From Flammeovirgaceae bacterium (GTDB taxonomy: Bacteria; Bacteroidota; Bacteroidia; Cytophagales; Cyclobacteriaceae), in NCBI GenBank assembly GCA_013204595.1, contig JABMNK010000118.1, positions 1 through 64,000 of the forward strand: a stretch of 64,000 nucleotides of DNA. Reading direction: 5' to 3'. Of the stretch, positions 1-8,506 are shown piece by piece. Position 1 is the stretch's first letter, and each line of letters opens with the position of its first letter. The notes below the pieces were generated by a model. That model made no database searches and was not told the origin of the DNA. It saw only the letters and a list, made by a program, of their open reading frames with translations. Made by a program: the position numbers and the translations under genes.

Positions 1-704
1 CTGGTATAGCTGAAGGTAGGCATGATCGCAATGTCTCGCTTGTTTTGCCTAGAAAGCTTATTTAAACGTATTTTGTACCCCATATGCCCAGAGTACCGCG
101 TATTGAGGATGTATTCGCTTCCTTCCATAAAGGAGACATCATTCTTGAACAGGTTATGCGCAGCAAAGCCAAACCAAACTTTTTTGGAAAACCCAAGGAC
201 ACCAAAGGAGGCATCAAAATAATTGATTCGTCCATTGGCTAGCGTTTCTCCAGAAGGCCCTATCACATTACCAAAGGGATCAAGCTGATCAGAAAAAAGA
301 AAATTACCGACATTGTAGTTTTGTTCACTATAGGAACCTTGTAAACCAAATCGGAGGCCAAAATCTTTGGAGACACTGAAGTCATAGACTATCGGGATGG
401 CGATTTTGATGTGACGGTAGCCGCTTGTCTCATCAGTTTCATTGATCATCATCAACCCAAAACTGCTATGATAGTCTTTAAAACTGTGGTCAAAGGCAAC
501 TAAAGAGGTAGAATAGGCGGCTAATGAGCCCACCTTTTGCATACGAAAATTGAAGCCAGCGCGACTGAATTCAGAGGCACCTGCAAAGGCAGGATTTAAA
601 AAAATGGGCGCATTGTAGTATTGCGAGAATCCCAAGTCTTGACTTGATAGATGTGTGCTCAACGAGAGTTGTAGGATGAGCAGAGCAAATAGTTTGAATT
701 TCAT
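1..704 (-). CDS. PorP/SprF family type IX secretion membrane protein (3' end off window)
   Basis: The reading frame opens at an ATG at 704 and runs off the left edge, so about 234 codons are visible. Residues 1-20 form a signal peptide ending near LSSQ. Then comes the family hallmark QYYNAPIFLNPAFAGA, followed by alternating beta-strand-like segments (FGLRFGLQGSYSEQNYNVGN). PorP/SprF proteins are outer-membrane barrels of the Bacteroidota type IX secretion/gliding machinery, where they anchor or export surface proteins. Many paralogues exist per genome, often beside large adhesin or PKD-domain genes, which would lie outside this window. The family call is firm. Which paralogue this is, and its partner, cannot be told. 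Confidence 0.9.
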   Translation of the reverse strand, partial: MKFKLFALLILQLSLSTHLSSQDLGFSQYYNAPIFLNPAFAGASEFSRAGFNFRMQKVGSLAAYSTSLVAFDHSFKDYHSSFGLMMINETDETSGYRHIKIAIPIVYDFSVSKDFGLRFGLQGSYSEQNYNVGNFLFSDQLDPFGNVIGPSGETLANGRINYFDASFGVLGFSKKVWFGFAAHNLFKNDVSFMEGSEYILNTRYSGHMGYKIRLNKLSRQNKRDIAIMPTFSYT

Positions 705-751
705 AGTTAGTGTGGCTGGCCGAAGAACACAATTAAATCAAAATCAAATAT

Positions 752-775
752 AAACTTTTAACAATTAAAAAGTTT
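752..775. repeat. Inverted repeat in the divergent promoter region
   Basis: AAACTTTT and AAAAGTTT form 8-base arms around an 8-base AT-rich loop. The repeat lies in the 244-base gap between the PorP/SprF gene and the haem lipoprotein, which point away from each other. It could be an operator for either gene or chance symmetry in AT-rich DNA. No other feature is seen in this gap. Confidence 0.3.
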
Positions 776-948
776 ACCATGACGGTTTAATCATCATTTA
801 ATGCCTTTTTTAGGCGTATTGAGAACATTTGAGGCTACATCTTGCGAGGGCTCAGAAAAAAACACCAAATTGCAGAAAATATAATCAGAAGAAGGATCAA
901 ATAGCAATCCTTCAAATGGCTACAAATAGTCGATAAATCATTCCGGAT

Positions 949-1575
949 TTGAGCAGAAATAAATTAGTGGCATTTGTCTTGTTTTTCTGGGCAATGTCTT
1001 GTGAACCAGCCACGCCAATTGATAGGCAGGCTGTCAAAGAAGAGATGAAATCCAGAGAGATAAGAAAAATCTCGTCTTCAGAGATTACGCTTCGAGCTCA
1101 AGAGTTGAGCAAAAATATTTATGACCAACTGTCAATCCAACATCAGCAGGCGCTCAGTAGTGCTGATGTTGCCATTGAAAATTGTAAAATAGACGCGTTG
1201 CCGGGTGTTCAAGCAGCCAAAAGCTCAGGCATTCAAATTTTGAGATGGACCCAAAAGGCATTAAACACGCCCGAACAAAGAAATTCTTTGGAAAATAACA
1301 TGTTTGAGGCCTATGAATATGCCTTAGCCCACCAGCTACCGATGACCTCGAGTTTATCAGAATTAGATCCTTCAACCCTACGTTATTGGGTGCCCATACA
1401 GATGCAGGAGCAATGCACTTCCTGCCACGGTAAAAAAACCGAAATTCCGCAGGAGATTCAAAGAAAGCTCGCAGCTCGTTATACCCATTTTACTTCTGTG
1501 GATTTTGAAGTAGGCCAACTCATGGGTCTTTGGGAGATTGACCTACCCAAAGAGGTGGTAATCAAGAGTTTTTGA
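949..1575 (+). CDS. DUF3365 (Tll0287-like) haem-binding lipoprotein
   Basis: A 208-residue lipoprotein. Starting at TTG (949) gives a basic n-region (MSRNK), a hydrophobic stretch and a lipobox AMSC with Cys18 as the lipidated residue. The next start (GTG, 967) would remove the basic residues, so TTG is preferred. A c-type haem motif CTSCH sits at about 156-160 within RYWVPIQMQEQCTSCHG, the layout of DUF3365 domains, followed by the family's C-terminal aromatic segment and a GLWEIDLP strand. DUF3365 proteins are extracytoplasmic haem or redox-sensing modules, often fused to kinases. Here the domain stands alone on a lipid anchor, which suggests a periplasmic redox role. The gene overlaps the convergent tag gene by 14 bases. 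Confidence 0.75.
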   Translation: MSRNKLVAFVLFFWAMSCEPATPIDRQAVKEEMKSREIRKISSSEITLRAQELSKNIYDQLSIQHQQALSSADVAIENCKIDALPGVQAAKSSGIQILRWTQKALNTPEQRNSLENNMFEAYEYALAHQLPMTSSLSELDPSTLRYWVPIQMQEQCTSCHGKKTEIPQEIQRKLAARYTHFTSVDFEVGQLMGLWEIDLPKEVVIKSF

Positions 1576-2146
1576 GGCGATTAATTTCCAAATAACGATA
1601 ACAATCAGTCGTGTGGTCATTGACCATTCCCACTGCTTGCATGTAGGCATACATGATGGTGCTGCCTACAAACTTGAAGCCTCTTTTTTTTAAATCCTGA
1701 GATAATTTTTGAGAAATTTTGTTTTCGGAGGGAACCTGAGCAGAATCGGTCCAATGACCAGTTATCGGCTCATGGTCGACGAACCCCCAAACATAGTGAT
1801 CAAAGTCATGAAATTCGTTTTGAATATTCAAAAAGGCCTTGGCGTTGTTGATTACCGAGGCGATCTTCAACTTGTTTCGCACAATAGATGGGTTATCCAT
1901 CAATGAATTTATCGTTGCTTCTGAAAATTTGCTAATCTCTAAAACATCAAAATTCTTAAAGGCGTCGTGATAACCAGCCCTTTTGTTGAGAATAGTTCGC
2001 CAGCTTAATCCAGCTTGTGCGCCTTCCAAAACGAGAAATTCAAAATGTGTTTTATCTTCGTGCACCGGAACACCCCATTCTCGATTGTGGTAATCAATGT
2101 ATGCGTCGTAGGTGCCGGCCGCCCACTTACAAATTTTTGTATTCAT
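1562..2146 (-). CDS. tag: DNA-3-methyladenine glycosylase I
   Basis: A 194-residue protein of normal length for Tag. It removes 3-methyladenine from alkylated DNA in the cytoplasm, starting base-excision repair. It opens with CKWAAGTYDAYIDYHNREWG, matching the family's N-terminal Cys (zinc ligand) and the conserved YHDxEWGxP pattern. It continues with FEFLVLEGAQAGLSWRTILNKR, and has FVGSTIMYAYMQAVGMVNDH near the C-terminus. The late DHTTDCYR segment supplies the remaining zinc-ligand type residues. It is convergent with and overlaps the upstream lipoprotein gene by 14 bases, and seems to be transcribed alone. Confidence 0.95.
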   Translation of the reverse strand: MNTKICKWAAGTYDAYIDYHNREWGVPVHEDKTHFEFLVLEGAQAGLSWRTILNKRAGYHDAFKNFDVLEISKFSEATINSLMDNPSIVRNKLKIASVINNAKAFLNIQNEFHDFDHYVWGFVDHEPITGHWTDSAQVPSENKISQKLSQDLKKRGFKFVGSTIMYAYMQAVGMVNDHTTDCYRYLEINRLKNS

Positions 2147-2204
2147 GAGATACTATTTTGAATGAATTTGGGTTTATAAAGATAGTAAACTTGTAGTGAT
2201 CAGT

Positions 2205-3251
2205 ATGCGAATAAAAATAGTAATAGGCTTATTGATGTCTTTTGTTTCATGGGGGGTGACTGCTCAAATCGTTGAAATCAATTTGTCAGTGCTTACCGAT
2301 GAGCTGCCCGTAGAAATAACCTCGGAGCGGATCGCTGTGGTCATAGATGAGGGATCCGCATGGAAGGCCACGGCACGTTTGCTTCATGCCAATTTCAAAC
2401 AAATGGGAATCGATGCGATGCTCTATTTAAATTATAAAGAAGTTCATGGAGGCCAAGACGTCATGCGCAAAACGCTTAATCTCATGGATAAGCGACAAAT
2501 TAAGTGGGTGATTTTCATCGAACAAAAGACAGCCAAAAGGACCCTCACAATAGCCAAGTTTTCAAAAGACCATTTGGTCGAAGTGGCCTCTAAGGCATGG
2601 CAAGTAACGGGGACCACAGCTATTGAAACACTGCTTCAGCTGGCCGTTAAAATGAGAACGATGGACTTGAGTTATAGCAATTATTTAATTCCTGAATTGC
2701 CAGAATATCTGTTCAAATGGAGTCTTTTTAAGGGCACACAGTATCCTAGCTACCCTTCTCAAGTAAAAAAAGCACCATTGGCGATTTCATTATTTTCCCA
2801 AATCAATATGGATGGGTTAACGCTCAATAGCGAGCAAATGGAATCATTGAAAGCGTACAACCAACAGGTGGAGCGTAATAATGAAAAGATGAAAGCGTTA
2901 TTTCAGGATTATCCGTATAAAGTGGTTTTTATGGAGGACCAAACAGATGAACAATTCTTCGAAAAACGGTATCAATTTGTCTTGCGTTATGCTTATCATC
3001 AAGGGGATCGATTAAGGGAATTGTTGGGTTATCGCTCGGAGCCAACAGCCATCAACTATGTTTCTACGGTGGCTAGCCAGGAGCATCAAGCTGTGAAGGA
3101 GATTCCCAAGGAAACCTACGTGTTTAAATTTTATATTCAACAAACCATCAGTGGGGATATTTATGTAGGTAGCGCCTATGATGCTGACCATACCTGGGAA
3201 GAAGCCCTAAACAATTTCAAAACCGGTATGATGAAGCAATTTGCAAAGTAG
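2205..3251 (+). CDS. Exported protein of unknown function
   Basis: About 348 residues from the ATG at 2205. A GTG at 2196 would add only three residues, and the ATG gives a clean signal peptide (MRIKIVIGLLMSFVSWGVTAQ). I do not recognise the family. The N-terminal half has alternating strand/helix text (ERIAVVIDEGSAWKATARLL, IKWVIFIEQKTAK) like an alpha/beta domain, and reads as a protein that compares two quantities rather than an enzyme with an obvious motif. The C-terminus (YVFKFYIQQTISGDIYVGSAYD) has strand character. No catalytic signature is visible. The stop lies 11 bases from the convergent gene at 3263. Confidence 0.7.
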   Translation: MRIKIVIGLLMSFVSWGVTAQIVEINLSVLTDELPVEITSERIAVVIDEGSAWKATARLLHANFKQMGIDAMLYLNYKEVHGGQDVMRKTLNLMDKRQIKWVIFIEQKTAKRTLTIAKFSKDHLVEVASKAWQVTGTTAIETLLQLAVKMRTMDLSYSNYLIPELPEYLFKWSLFKGTQYPSYPSQVKKAPLAISLFSQINMDGLTLNSEQMESLKAYNQQVERNNEKMKALFQDYPYKVVFMEDQTDEQFFEKRYQFVLRYAYHQGDRLRELLGYRSEPTAINYVSTVASQEHQAVKEIPKETYVFKFYIQQTISGDIYVGSAYDADHTWEEALNNFKTGMMKQFAK

Positions 3252-3262
3252 TGTTGCGTATT

Positions 3263-4120
3263 TCAATACAACAAAGCGGTACGGAATCGGGCAAGGCCCT
3301 CTTTATAAAATTGAAATAGGAATTCCTGCTGCTCTTGGTGTTTTGATAACACATTTAAAGGAAGAATGGCCCCAATCCACGCATCGTTGAACCAATAAGA
3401 TTCAGGGGGAGGTGCTTGGAGCTTTGAGAGCTCGGCATGTGGCCACGAATTGACATAAAAATAGGGCTCATTGATGTCTTGATCTCCGGGTGAATACCCC
3501 AAGGTTATCTTGGTGTCCAATGTAGCCTGTCCAGTATCTTTTAAGATGATGTCTATGGATTGCTTAAGTTGATCGGGCCAAATAATGATCTGAGAGGTTT
3601 GATATAGTTTTTGAAAGTTTTGCATCACAATAAAGCTGTTGTGGTAACAACTGCCAAAGATTTTGAGCTCAGGGAGTGCTATATTTTCAAAGGGGTATTG
3701 ATGGGAGTTTTTAAAAAGATCTAGTTCATGGGGCAGCACCATAGAGAGTGCCCGATGACCCAAATCCAGCAAGCCTATTTGCTCTTCCAACCAGAGCATG
3801 GCTTGACTAAACTTTTTCTTTGATAAAGAAAATTGAGCAAGTGTATTTAGCTTTTGATCCACGATGTAAAGCTCAAAGGAATTAAGCGACAAAGAAGAAC
3901 GAAAGGTTTTGGCACCCGTCACCCAAGTGCCAGCAATTCGCCATAATCCAGGGATCCAATAGAGCGCATGAGGAATAAGGCCAGCTTTGGCAATTGAGTA
4001 ATGATGGCCGACCAAAGCGACATTGTGAAGGGCGAGATGAATTTGAATTTTCATTTCGTGAAAGGCCTCAAGATCAATTGGGGATAGTTGATCCCAATGG
4101 TATCTTATCTGTGGTTTCAT
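3263..4120 (-). CDS. Uncharacterised protein, possibly DUF5996-like
   Basis: A 285-residue soluble protein without signal peptide. The order of segments resembles DUF5996: an N-terminal helix MKIQIHLALHNVALVGHHYS, then ALYWIPGLWR followed by strands (SFELYIVDQKLNTLAQFSL), a long middle helix around FIVMQNFQKLYQ, then LGYSPGDQDINEPYFYVNSWP and a C-terminal ILPLNVL with a closing helix. DUF5996 proteins share the ...PGxxxxEPxFYxYxxP... and ...EFxLPYxxV... pattern, but this is my memory-based alignment and may be wrong. The function of that family is unknown. It probably forms an operon with, and lies downstream of, the TerB-like gene (14-base gap). Confidence 0.6.
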   Translation of the reverse strand: MKPQIRYHWDQLSPIDLEAFHEMKIQIHLALHNVALVGHHYSIAKAGLIPHALYWIPGLWRIAGTWVTGAKTFRSSLSLNSFELYIVDQKLNTLAQFSLSKKKFSQAMLWLEEQIGLLDLGHRALSMVLPHELDLFKNSHQYPFENIALPELKIFGSCYHNSFIVMQNFQKLYQTSQIIIWPDQLKQSIDIILKDTGQATLDTKITLGYSPGDQDINEPYFYVNSWPHAELSKLQAPPPESYWFNDAWIGAILPLNVLSKHQEQQEFLFQFYKEGLARFRTALLY

Positions 4121-4134
4121 CCTCAGGGAACAGC

Positions 4135-4533
4135 TTAACTATTGTATTTTTTTATTAGGTTTTTTAGCGAATCAAGGTCTGTTACAATAGAGGGATCAGC
4201 GTAGATTTCACCTGACATGGCGGCAACGGCACCTGCTTTAAATCCAAGTTTGGTAGCCAATTTTTTACAATGGTTGATTTCAGAGTGATAAATCTCATGA
4301 TCAATTTTCATTAATTGGACGATATTAAATAGGTATTCGAATCGTTCTTCATATGACAGCATATGAATTTCTGGCATAGGAGTAGGATTGACGACGATTT
4401 CTTTAATTTCTGCGGGGCTCAATCCGTTGGCTTGACCGAGCTTTAAAATATGCAATTTTTCTAGCCCATCAAATTCGCCATCTACTTTGGCAAGTTCTAT
4501 CAATGTACTCAGCTGTGCCTTAATGCTATTCAT
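4135..4533 (-). CDS. TerB-family protein
   Basis: A 132-residue all-helical protein. The opening helices AQLSTLIELAKVDGEFDGLEKLHILKLGQANGLS and the later YLFNIVQLMKIDHEIYHSEINHCKKLATKLGF form the two-repeat acidic pattern (A-x-x-D-G-x-x-x-x-E; M-K-I-D-x-x-I) of TerB/DjlA-N-like domains. Some such domains bind divalent metals through these acidic residues. The name comes from tellurite-resistance operons, but isolated single-domain members are common in Bacteroidota and no other ter gene is nearby, so tellurite resistance should not be assumed. It lies 14 bases upstream of the uncharacterised gene ending at 3263. Confidence 0.8.
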   Translation of the reverse strand: MNSIKAQLSTLIELAKVDGEFDGLEKLHILKLGQANGLSPAEIKEIVVNPTPMPEIHMLSYEERFEYLFNIVQLMKIDHEIYHSEINHCKKLATKLGFKAGAVAAMSGEIYADPSIVTDLDSLKNLIKKYNS

Positions 4534-4645
4534 AGGTGCTTGTGTTTAATCAAAAATAACCAAAACATACTAATTTTTTTAGGAAAGGCTTTTAAATAGT
4601 GAAATGAAGTGCCAATGTCCCAAAACCCCCTAGTACGTCATCTTC

Positions 4646-5407
4646 TCAATGGATATAACTGCCCGCATTGATGTCAAAAGTAGTTCCCGTAGCATGGTCT
4701 GCCATGCCAGAGGCCAAAAAGGTGATCAATGGAGCGATGTCTTTGGGCTCGGTCAAACGCTCCAAGGCAATATCTCCCTTGGCATGTTCTTCGCCATATT
4801 GAGACATAAAAGCTTTGGCCATATCCGTTCTTACAAAACCAGGCGCAATGTTGAAGGCCTTGATCCCTTTTTTCCCAAAAGATTTGGCAATGGAACTGGT
4901 CAAGGCGACTAGGCCTGCTTTGGAGCTAGCATAGGCAAGGTACTCAGCCGTCTCACCGCGATAGGCTGCTCTGGAACTGATATTGATGATCCGACCGGAT
5001 GTTTTTTTCTGAATAAAATGCTCGATGGCTTTTTTGCATAAGATGGCAGGACTGGTTAGGTTCATGGCGATCGTTCGGTTCCAAACTTGGTCCCAGTCAT
5101 CTTGTGCGAGCTCTATAGGCGCGGCTTCGGCTATGCCAGCGTTATTGATGAGTATCTCTATACTTCCCAACTCGAGTACGACACGCTCAAAGAGCTTGAC
5201 GGCATCTGCTGGGTCTACAAGATCTGCTTGAAATGCTTTGGATTCGTTTCCTAAGATTTGAGCGAGATTTTCTGCCTCATTGATGTTTTTATGGTAATGT
5301 ACGGCAATGGTTGCACCAGCTTCGGCCAGCTTGGTGGCTATTGCCTTTCCGATGCCGCGGCTTGCTCCAGTTACTAAAATATTTAATCCTGATAGATTGA
5401 TATACAT
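4646..5407 (-). CDS. Short-chain dehydrogenase/reductase (FabG-like SDR)
   Basis: A 253-residue classical SDR. The NAD(P)-binding motif TGASRGIG is at about 14-21, NNAG at about 88-91, and the catalytic Ser-Tyr-Lys set appears as NISSRAAYRGETAEYLAYAS then SK. The post-catalytic segment IAPGFVRTDMA is typical of FabG-type oxidoreductases. It would reduce a 3-oxoacyl or similar carbonyl with NAD(P)H, but the substrate cannot be read from the sequence. It is not next to fatty-acid synthesis genes, so a housekeeping FabG role is less likely than an accessory one. It stands alone, with 112 bases to the next gene downstream. Confidence 0.9.
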   Translation of the reverse strand: MYINLSGLNILVTGASRGIGKAIATKLAEAGATIAVHYHKNINEAENLAQILGNESKAFQADLVDPADAVKLFERVVLELGSIEILINNAGIAEAAPIELAQDDWDQVWNRTIAMNLTSPAILCKKAIEHFIQKKTSGRIINISSRAAYRGETAEYLAYASSKAGLVALTSSIAKSFGKKGIKAFNIAPGFVRTDMAKAFMSQYGEEHAKGDIALERLTEPKDIAPLITFLASGMADHATGTTFDINAGSYIH

Positions 5408-5648
5408 GGTTTAGGCAGCTTGAAGAATTAAATGAGCACAATTAAGTTTAAATCATAAGTATTCCAGCTAAGTTAAGTGCTAGTTGGGAGTTTTGACCGA
5501 TGCAACCTAAATAAAGAGGAATAAAAAGGAATTGGTCAATGTTGGTAGGGTAGTTTTTTTAAACAGAACGTATTACTTTTGTTAAAAATCATTAAAGCAG
5601 CACGCACTGAAAAAGCCCCCAAGGGCGAAACGAAAATTGAAGAATTAA

Positions 5649-6833
5649 ATGGGACTACTTATACCGATATTATTGATAGTCATTTGCTGCTTGGTGATTT
5701 GGCGGGCCGGTGATGGCTTTATGCGCGCCTCCGAATATGTTGGTAGAAATCTTTCTGACGGTGTGAGAGGCGCAACGATCAATGCGGTTGCAAGCTCTAT
5801 GCCGGAAGTGTTTACTTCTTTTTTCTTTCTTTTTGTACTTAATGATGCCAATGGGTTTTCTGGAGGAATAGGGACGACAGCAGGAAGTGCCATTTTCAAC
5901 AGTATGGTGATCCCTTCTGTTTCTATCATTGCCGTTATTTCTTTAGGAAAAGTTAAAAAAATACAGGTATCGCGAAAGGTGCTTTTAAGAGATGGTATCG
6001 CTTTAATTATAGCTGAGCTCATTTTTTTAATTCTGATAAGTGGCGATTCTCTTGACTGGTATCATGGCCTGTTGTTGATGTCGGTATACGTTTTTTATAT
6101 TTTTTATATGTTTTCTTCGATGGGCAAAAAGGAGCCTTCAGCTAGCCTAGACAGTCAGAATACACCCATAGAAAATAATGAAATTCAAGGATCATTTGCA
6201 AGGGCGGTTTTGACCCTGGACCTTGAACGTATTTTTATTGGCTCATTTCAAATCAATAGCAAACGCGCCTGGTCTCTTTTAATTACCTCAACTTTGGCGA
6301 TTGCCGGGGTTTGTTACTGGTTGGTCTTGGCCTGTGAATGGCTAGGACAAAAAACATACGAAGTTCCGTATTTAGGCACTTTTGAAGGATTGGATATTCC
6401 CGTCATGTTCGTGGCATTGATTTTGGCATCAGCGGCGTCAAGTTTTCCGGATACTATTTTTTCAATTAAAGATGCCAAAAAAGGCAATTATGACGACGCG
6501 ATTTCCAATGCGTTGGGAAGCAATATTTTTGATGTCTGCTTTGCATTGGGCTTACCTCTTTTTGTTTTCACCTTAATCAAAGGACCCATTCTCATGTCTC
6601 CCGACATTATTGACATGAGCAGTGAGTTGCGATTACTGTTGCTCATTTTAACGATCATTGCCTTGATTATTTTCACGACAGGAAAATACATGGGGAGAGC
6701 GAAAGCCATTCTATTACTGAGTATTTATGTCTTTTTTGTGATTTACATTGTGGGTCGTGCTAGAGGCAATGAATTGGCGCTGACTTTTGCAGATTGGCTT
6801 GTGTCGATCGTGCATTATTTTAATATCAACTAA
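5649..6833 (+). CDS. Sodium/calcium exchanger family membrane protein (CaCA)
   Basis: A 394-residue multi-pass inner-membrane antiporter. The two alpha repeats of the CaCA family are both visible: GATINAVASSMPEVFTSFFF near residues 41-60, and ILASAASSFPDTIFSIKDAK followed by SNALGSNIFDVCFALGLPLF near 257-300. The acidic residues in each repeat (SMPE, SFPD) are the positions that bind the cation in characterised exchangers. It would extrude Ca2+ (or another cation) in exchange for Na+ or H+. A hydrophilic loop separates the halves at about 158-185. It seems to be monocistronic. The 240 bases upstream hold no other gene I can support. Confidence 0.9.
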   Translation: MGLLIPILLIVICCLVIWRAGDGFMRASEYVGRNLSDGVRGATINAVASSMPEVFTSFFFLFVLNDANGFSGGIGTTAGSAIFNSMVIPSVSIIAVISLGKVKKIQVSRKVLLRDGIALIIAELIFLILISGDSLDWYHGLLLMSVYVFYIFYMFSSMGKKEPSASLDSQNTPIENNEIQGSFARAVLTLDLERIFIGSFQINSKRAWSLLITSTLAIAGVCYWLVLACEWLGQKTYEVPYLGTFEGLDIPVMFVALILASAASSFPDTIFSIKDAKKGNYDDAISNALGSNIFDVCFALGLPLFVFTLIKGPILMSPDIIDMSSELRLLLLILTIIALIIFTTGKYMGRAKAILLLSIYVFFVIYIVGRARGNELALTFADWLVSIVHYFNIN

Positions 6834-6963
6834 CAGGGTAGGTTTCTCTCTTTTTAATCAAGCCAAATCCAACAGGTATTGCTTGTTTTATGCACTTACT
6901 TTTTCAGAAGCAGAATGTTTTTTGACCAATATACCTACTATATTTCCTTAATATTGTCATAAC

Positions 6964-8103
6964 ATGAAATGTCAACGAGATAAATTTTTATTGCAAGGGA
7001 AGGTGACCTACTTGAATGGGGCCTATATGTCGCCGCTACTGAAAAAAGTAGAGAAGGCAGGGATCAAAGGAATTATCGGTAAAAGGAAGCCGTATCGAAT
7101 CCCACCAGAAGATTTTTTTGGCGAATCAGAAACCTTAAGGAGGTTATACGCCTCTTTAATAAACGTTTCGGACCCATCTCGAATAGTCATTATTCCGTCA
7201 GTTTCCTATGGGATGGAGAACGCGGTAAAAAATTTGCCCAAAAAAAAGGGAACGATCATAGCAGCGGGAGGGCAGTTCCCTAGCAATGTATATCCTTGGA
7301 GAGCGAATTCAGCATATCAGATCAACTTCATAGCACCGCCGATTTCACATAATATTGGGTCTTTGTGGAATGAAAGAATTTTGGATGCCATAGACCAAGA
7401 CACGGCTGCCGTCTCTTTGGGTCAGATACACTGGGTCACGGGCATTAAGTTTGATTTACAGGCGATTAGGAAGCGAACGAGAGAAGTAGGAGCTGCGCTT
7501 ATCATTGATGGCACCCAGTCTATCGGAGCCTTGCCGTTTGACACAGAACAGATACAGCCAGATGCTATAATAACGGCTGGTTATAAGTGGTTAATGGGGC
7601 CTTATTCGTTGGGATTGGCTTATTATGGTCCTATTTTTGATGACGGATTGCCGATAGAAAACAATTGGATTAACCGATTGGGTGCGGATGACTTTTCTTC
7701 ATTGATCAATTATCAAGACAAGTTTATGCCAGGGGCATTGAGATATGAAGTAGGGGAGCACAGTAATTTTATTTTGGTGCCCATGCTCATTGCCGCGATT
7801 AAGCAGCTTTTACAATGGCGTCCGGAAGAGATTCAGCAATATTGTGAGGAATTATTTGTTGATGCTATTGAGGAATTGGGCTCATTGGGATATGTTATCG
7901 AAACACAAGAAGCAAGGGCAAGTCATCTTTTTGGAATCAACCTGCCTGAAAACATTGAAATGGATCGAGTCAAAAAGGCGTTATCAGTTCATAAAATCAA
8001 CATTTCTATTAGAGGAAATGTGCTTCGAATTTCTCCAAATGTATATAATGATCAAAAAGATGTGCAAAGATTGTTGCGTGCCTTAAAAGAAGCAATTATT
8101 TGA
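6964..8103 (+). CDS. Class-V aminotransferase (PLP enzyme)
   Basis: A 379-residue PLP-dependent enzyme. The N-terminus (VTYLNGAYMSPLLKKV) matches the YLNxAxxGP-type opening of class-V aminotransferases/cysteine desulfurases. ALIIDGTQSIGALPFD is the cofactor-binding segment (Asp for the pyridine nitrogen, Gln for the ring hydroxyl), and ITAGYKWLMGPYSLGLAYY holds the Schiff-base Lys. An RYEVGEHSNF segment precedes the small domain. There is no obvious active-site Cys loop of the IscS type, so desulfurase activity is unlikely. The substrate is unknown. A different, bona fide desulfurase-like gene lies at 44169. Confidence 0.9.
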   Translation: MKCQRDKFLLQGKVTYLNGAYMSPLLKKVEKAGIKGIIGKRKPYRIPPEDFFGESETLRRLYASLINVSDPSRIVIIPSVSYGMENAVKNLPKKKGTIIAAGGQFPSNVYPWRANSAYQINFIAPPISHNIGSLWNERILDAIDQDTAAVSLGQIHWVTGIKFDLQAIRKRTREVGAALIIDGTQSIGALPFDTEQIQPDAIITAGYKWLMGPYSLGLAYYGPIFDDGLPIENNWINRLGADDFSSLINYQDKFMPGALRYEVGEHSNFILVPMLIAAIKQLLQWRPEEIQQYCEELFVDAIEELGSLGYVIETQEARASHLFGINLPENIEMDRVKKALSVHKINISIRGNVLRISPNVYNDQKDVQRLLRALKEAII

Positions 8104-8131
8104 TTTATATTTACGGCTAAATTGAATTCAA

Positions 8132-8272
8132 ATGGAAATTACAAATCCTGCCGTGACTGATGGCGTAAACTTATTTGTCAACATTGTGGTGATCCTACTA
8201 GGTATTGTGGTAGCGCTATCTATGATCGATGCCAAGAAGGTGCACGATCATGAAAAAGGTAAAAATGCCTAA
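8132..8272 (+). CDS. Small single-pass membrane protein (46 aa), unknown
   Basis: An ATG at 8132 opens 46 codons: a short polar N-terminus (MEITNPAVTDGVNLF), one hydrophobic helix (VNIVVILLGIVVALSMID) and a charged, His/Lys-rich tail ending at TAA 8270-8272. It starts 28 bases after the aminotransferase stop and could share its transcript. The clean helix and charged tail, in a 400-base region with no other gene on this strand, make it plausible. There is no family recognition, and a chance ORF cannot be excluded. Confidence 0.45.
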   Translation: MEITNPAVTDGVNLFVNIVVILLGIVVALSMIDAKKVHDHEKGKNA

Positions 8273-8283
8273 ATGCAATTAAT

Positions 8284-8391
8284 TTATTTGATGTGATCTC
8301 TTTTGTGGGAACTTACCTTTTCATTAGGTAAAATATAGGGACACACAATTGCCAATACAAAAAGAAAACCGATAACGCCTAACATTGCCAT
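8284..8391 (-). CDS. Very small putative membrane protein (35 aa), unknown
   Basis: An ATG at 8391 opens 35 codons: MAMLGVIGFLFVLAIVCPYI, one hydrophobic helix, then a basic tail (SSHKRDHIK) ending at the stop 8284-8286. It converges with the 46-residue ORF, 11 bases away. One hydrophobic helix with a positive tail is typical of real microproteins, but the length alone is weak evidence. The bases 8392-8506 upstream hold nothing else I can support. Confidence 0.3.
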   Translation of the reverse strand: MAMLGVIGFLFVLAIVCPYILPNEKVSSHKRDHIK

Positions 8392-8506
8392 AGCTCTAAA
8401 TTTTTGTTCCAAAGTTAACAAGTTTCCTTTTTAGAATACTATTAATTATCTCTTAAGGATTATTTTTTGAGAAATAACAATACAAAAAGTATTGCGTGCC
8501 AAAAAG

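Noticed and set aside
22-222. Plus-strand frame under the PorP/SprF gene
   Set aside because: It is an antisense shadow of the minus-strand gene, whose family motif is clear.
3252-3272. Hairpin-like GTATT/AATAC between convergent genes
   Set aside because: The stem is short, AT-rich and has a bulge; no clear T-run follows in either direction.
5579-5716. Short TTG-start ORF upstream and across the exchanger start
   Set aside because: It overlaps the well-supported exchanger gene in another frame and its product has no hydrophobic or family pattern.
6921-6946. TTTG and TATATTTC upstream of the aminotransferase as a promoter
   Set aside because: The boxes are only 14 bases apart, too close for the Bacteroidota pattern, and the -7 box has a mismatch.
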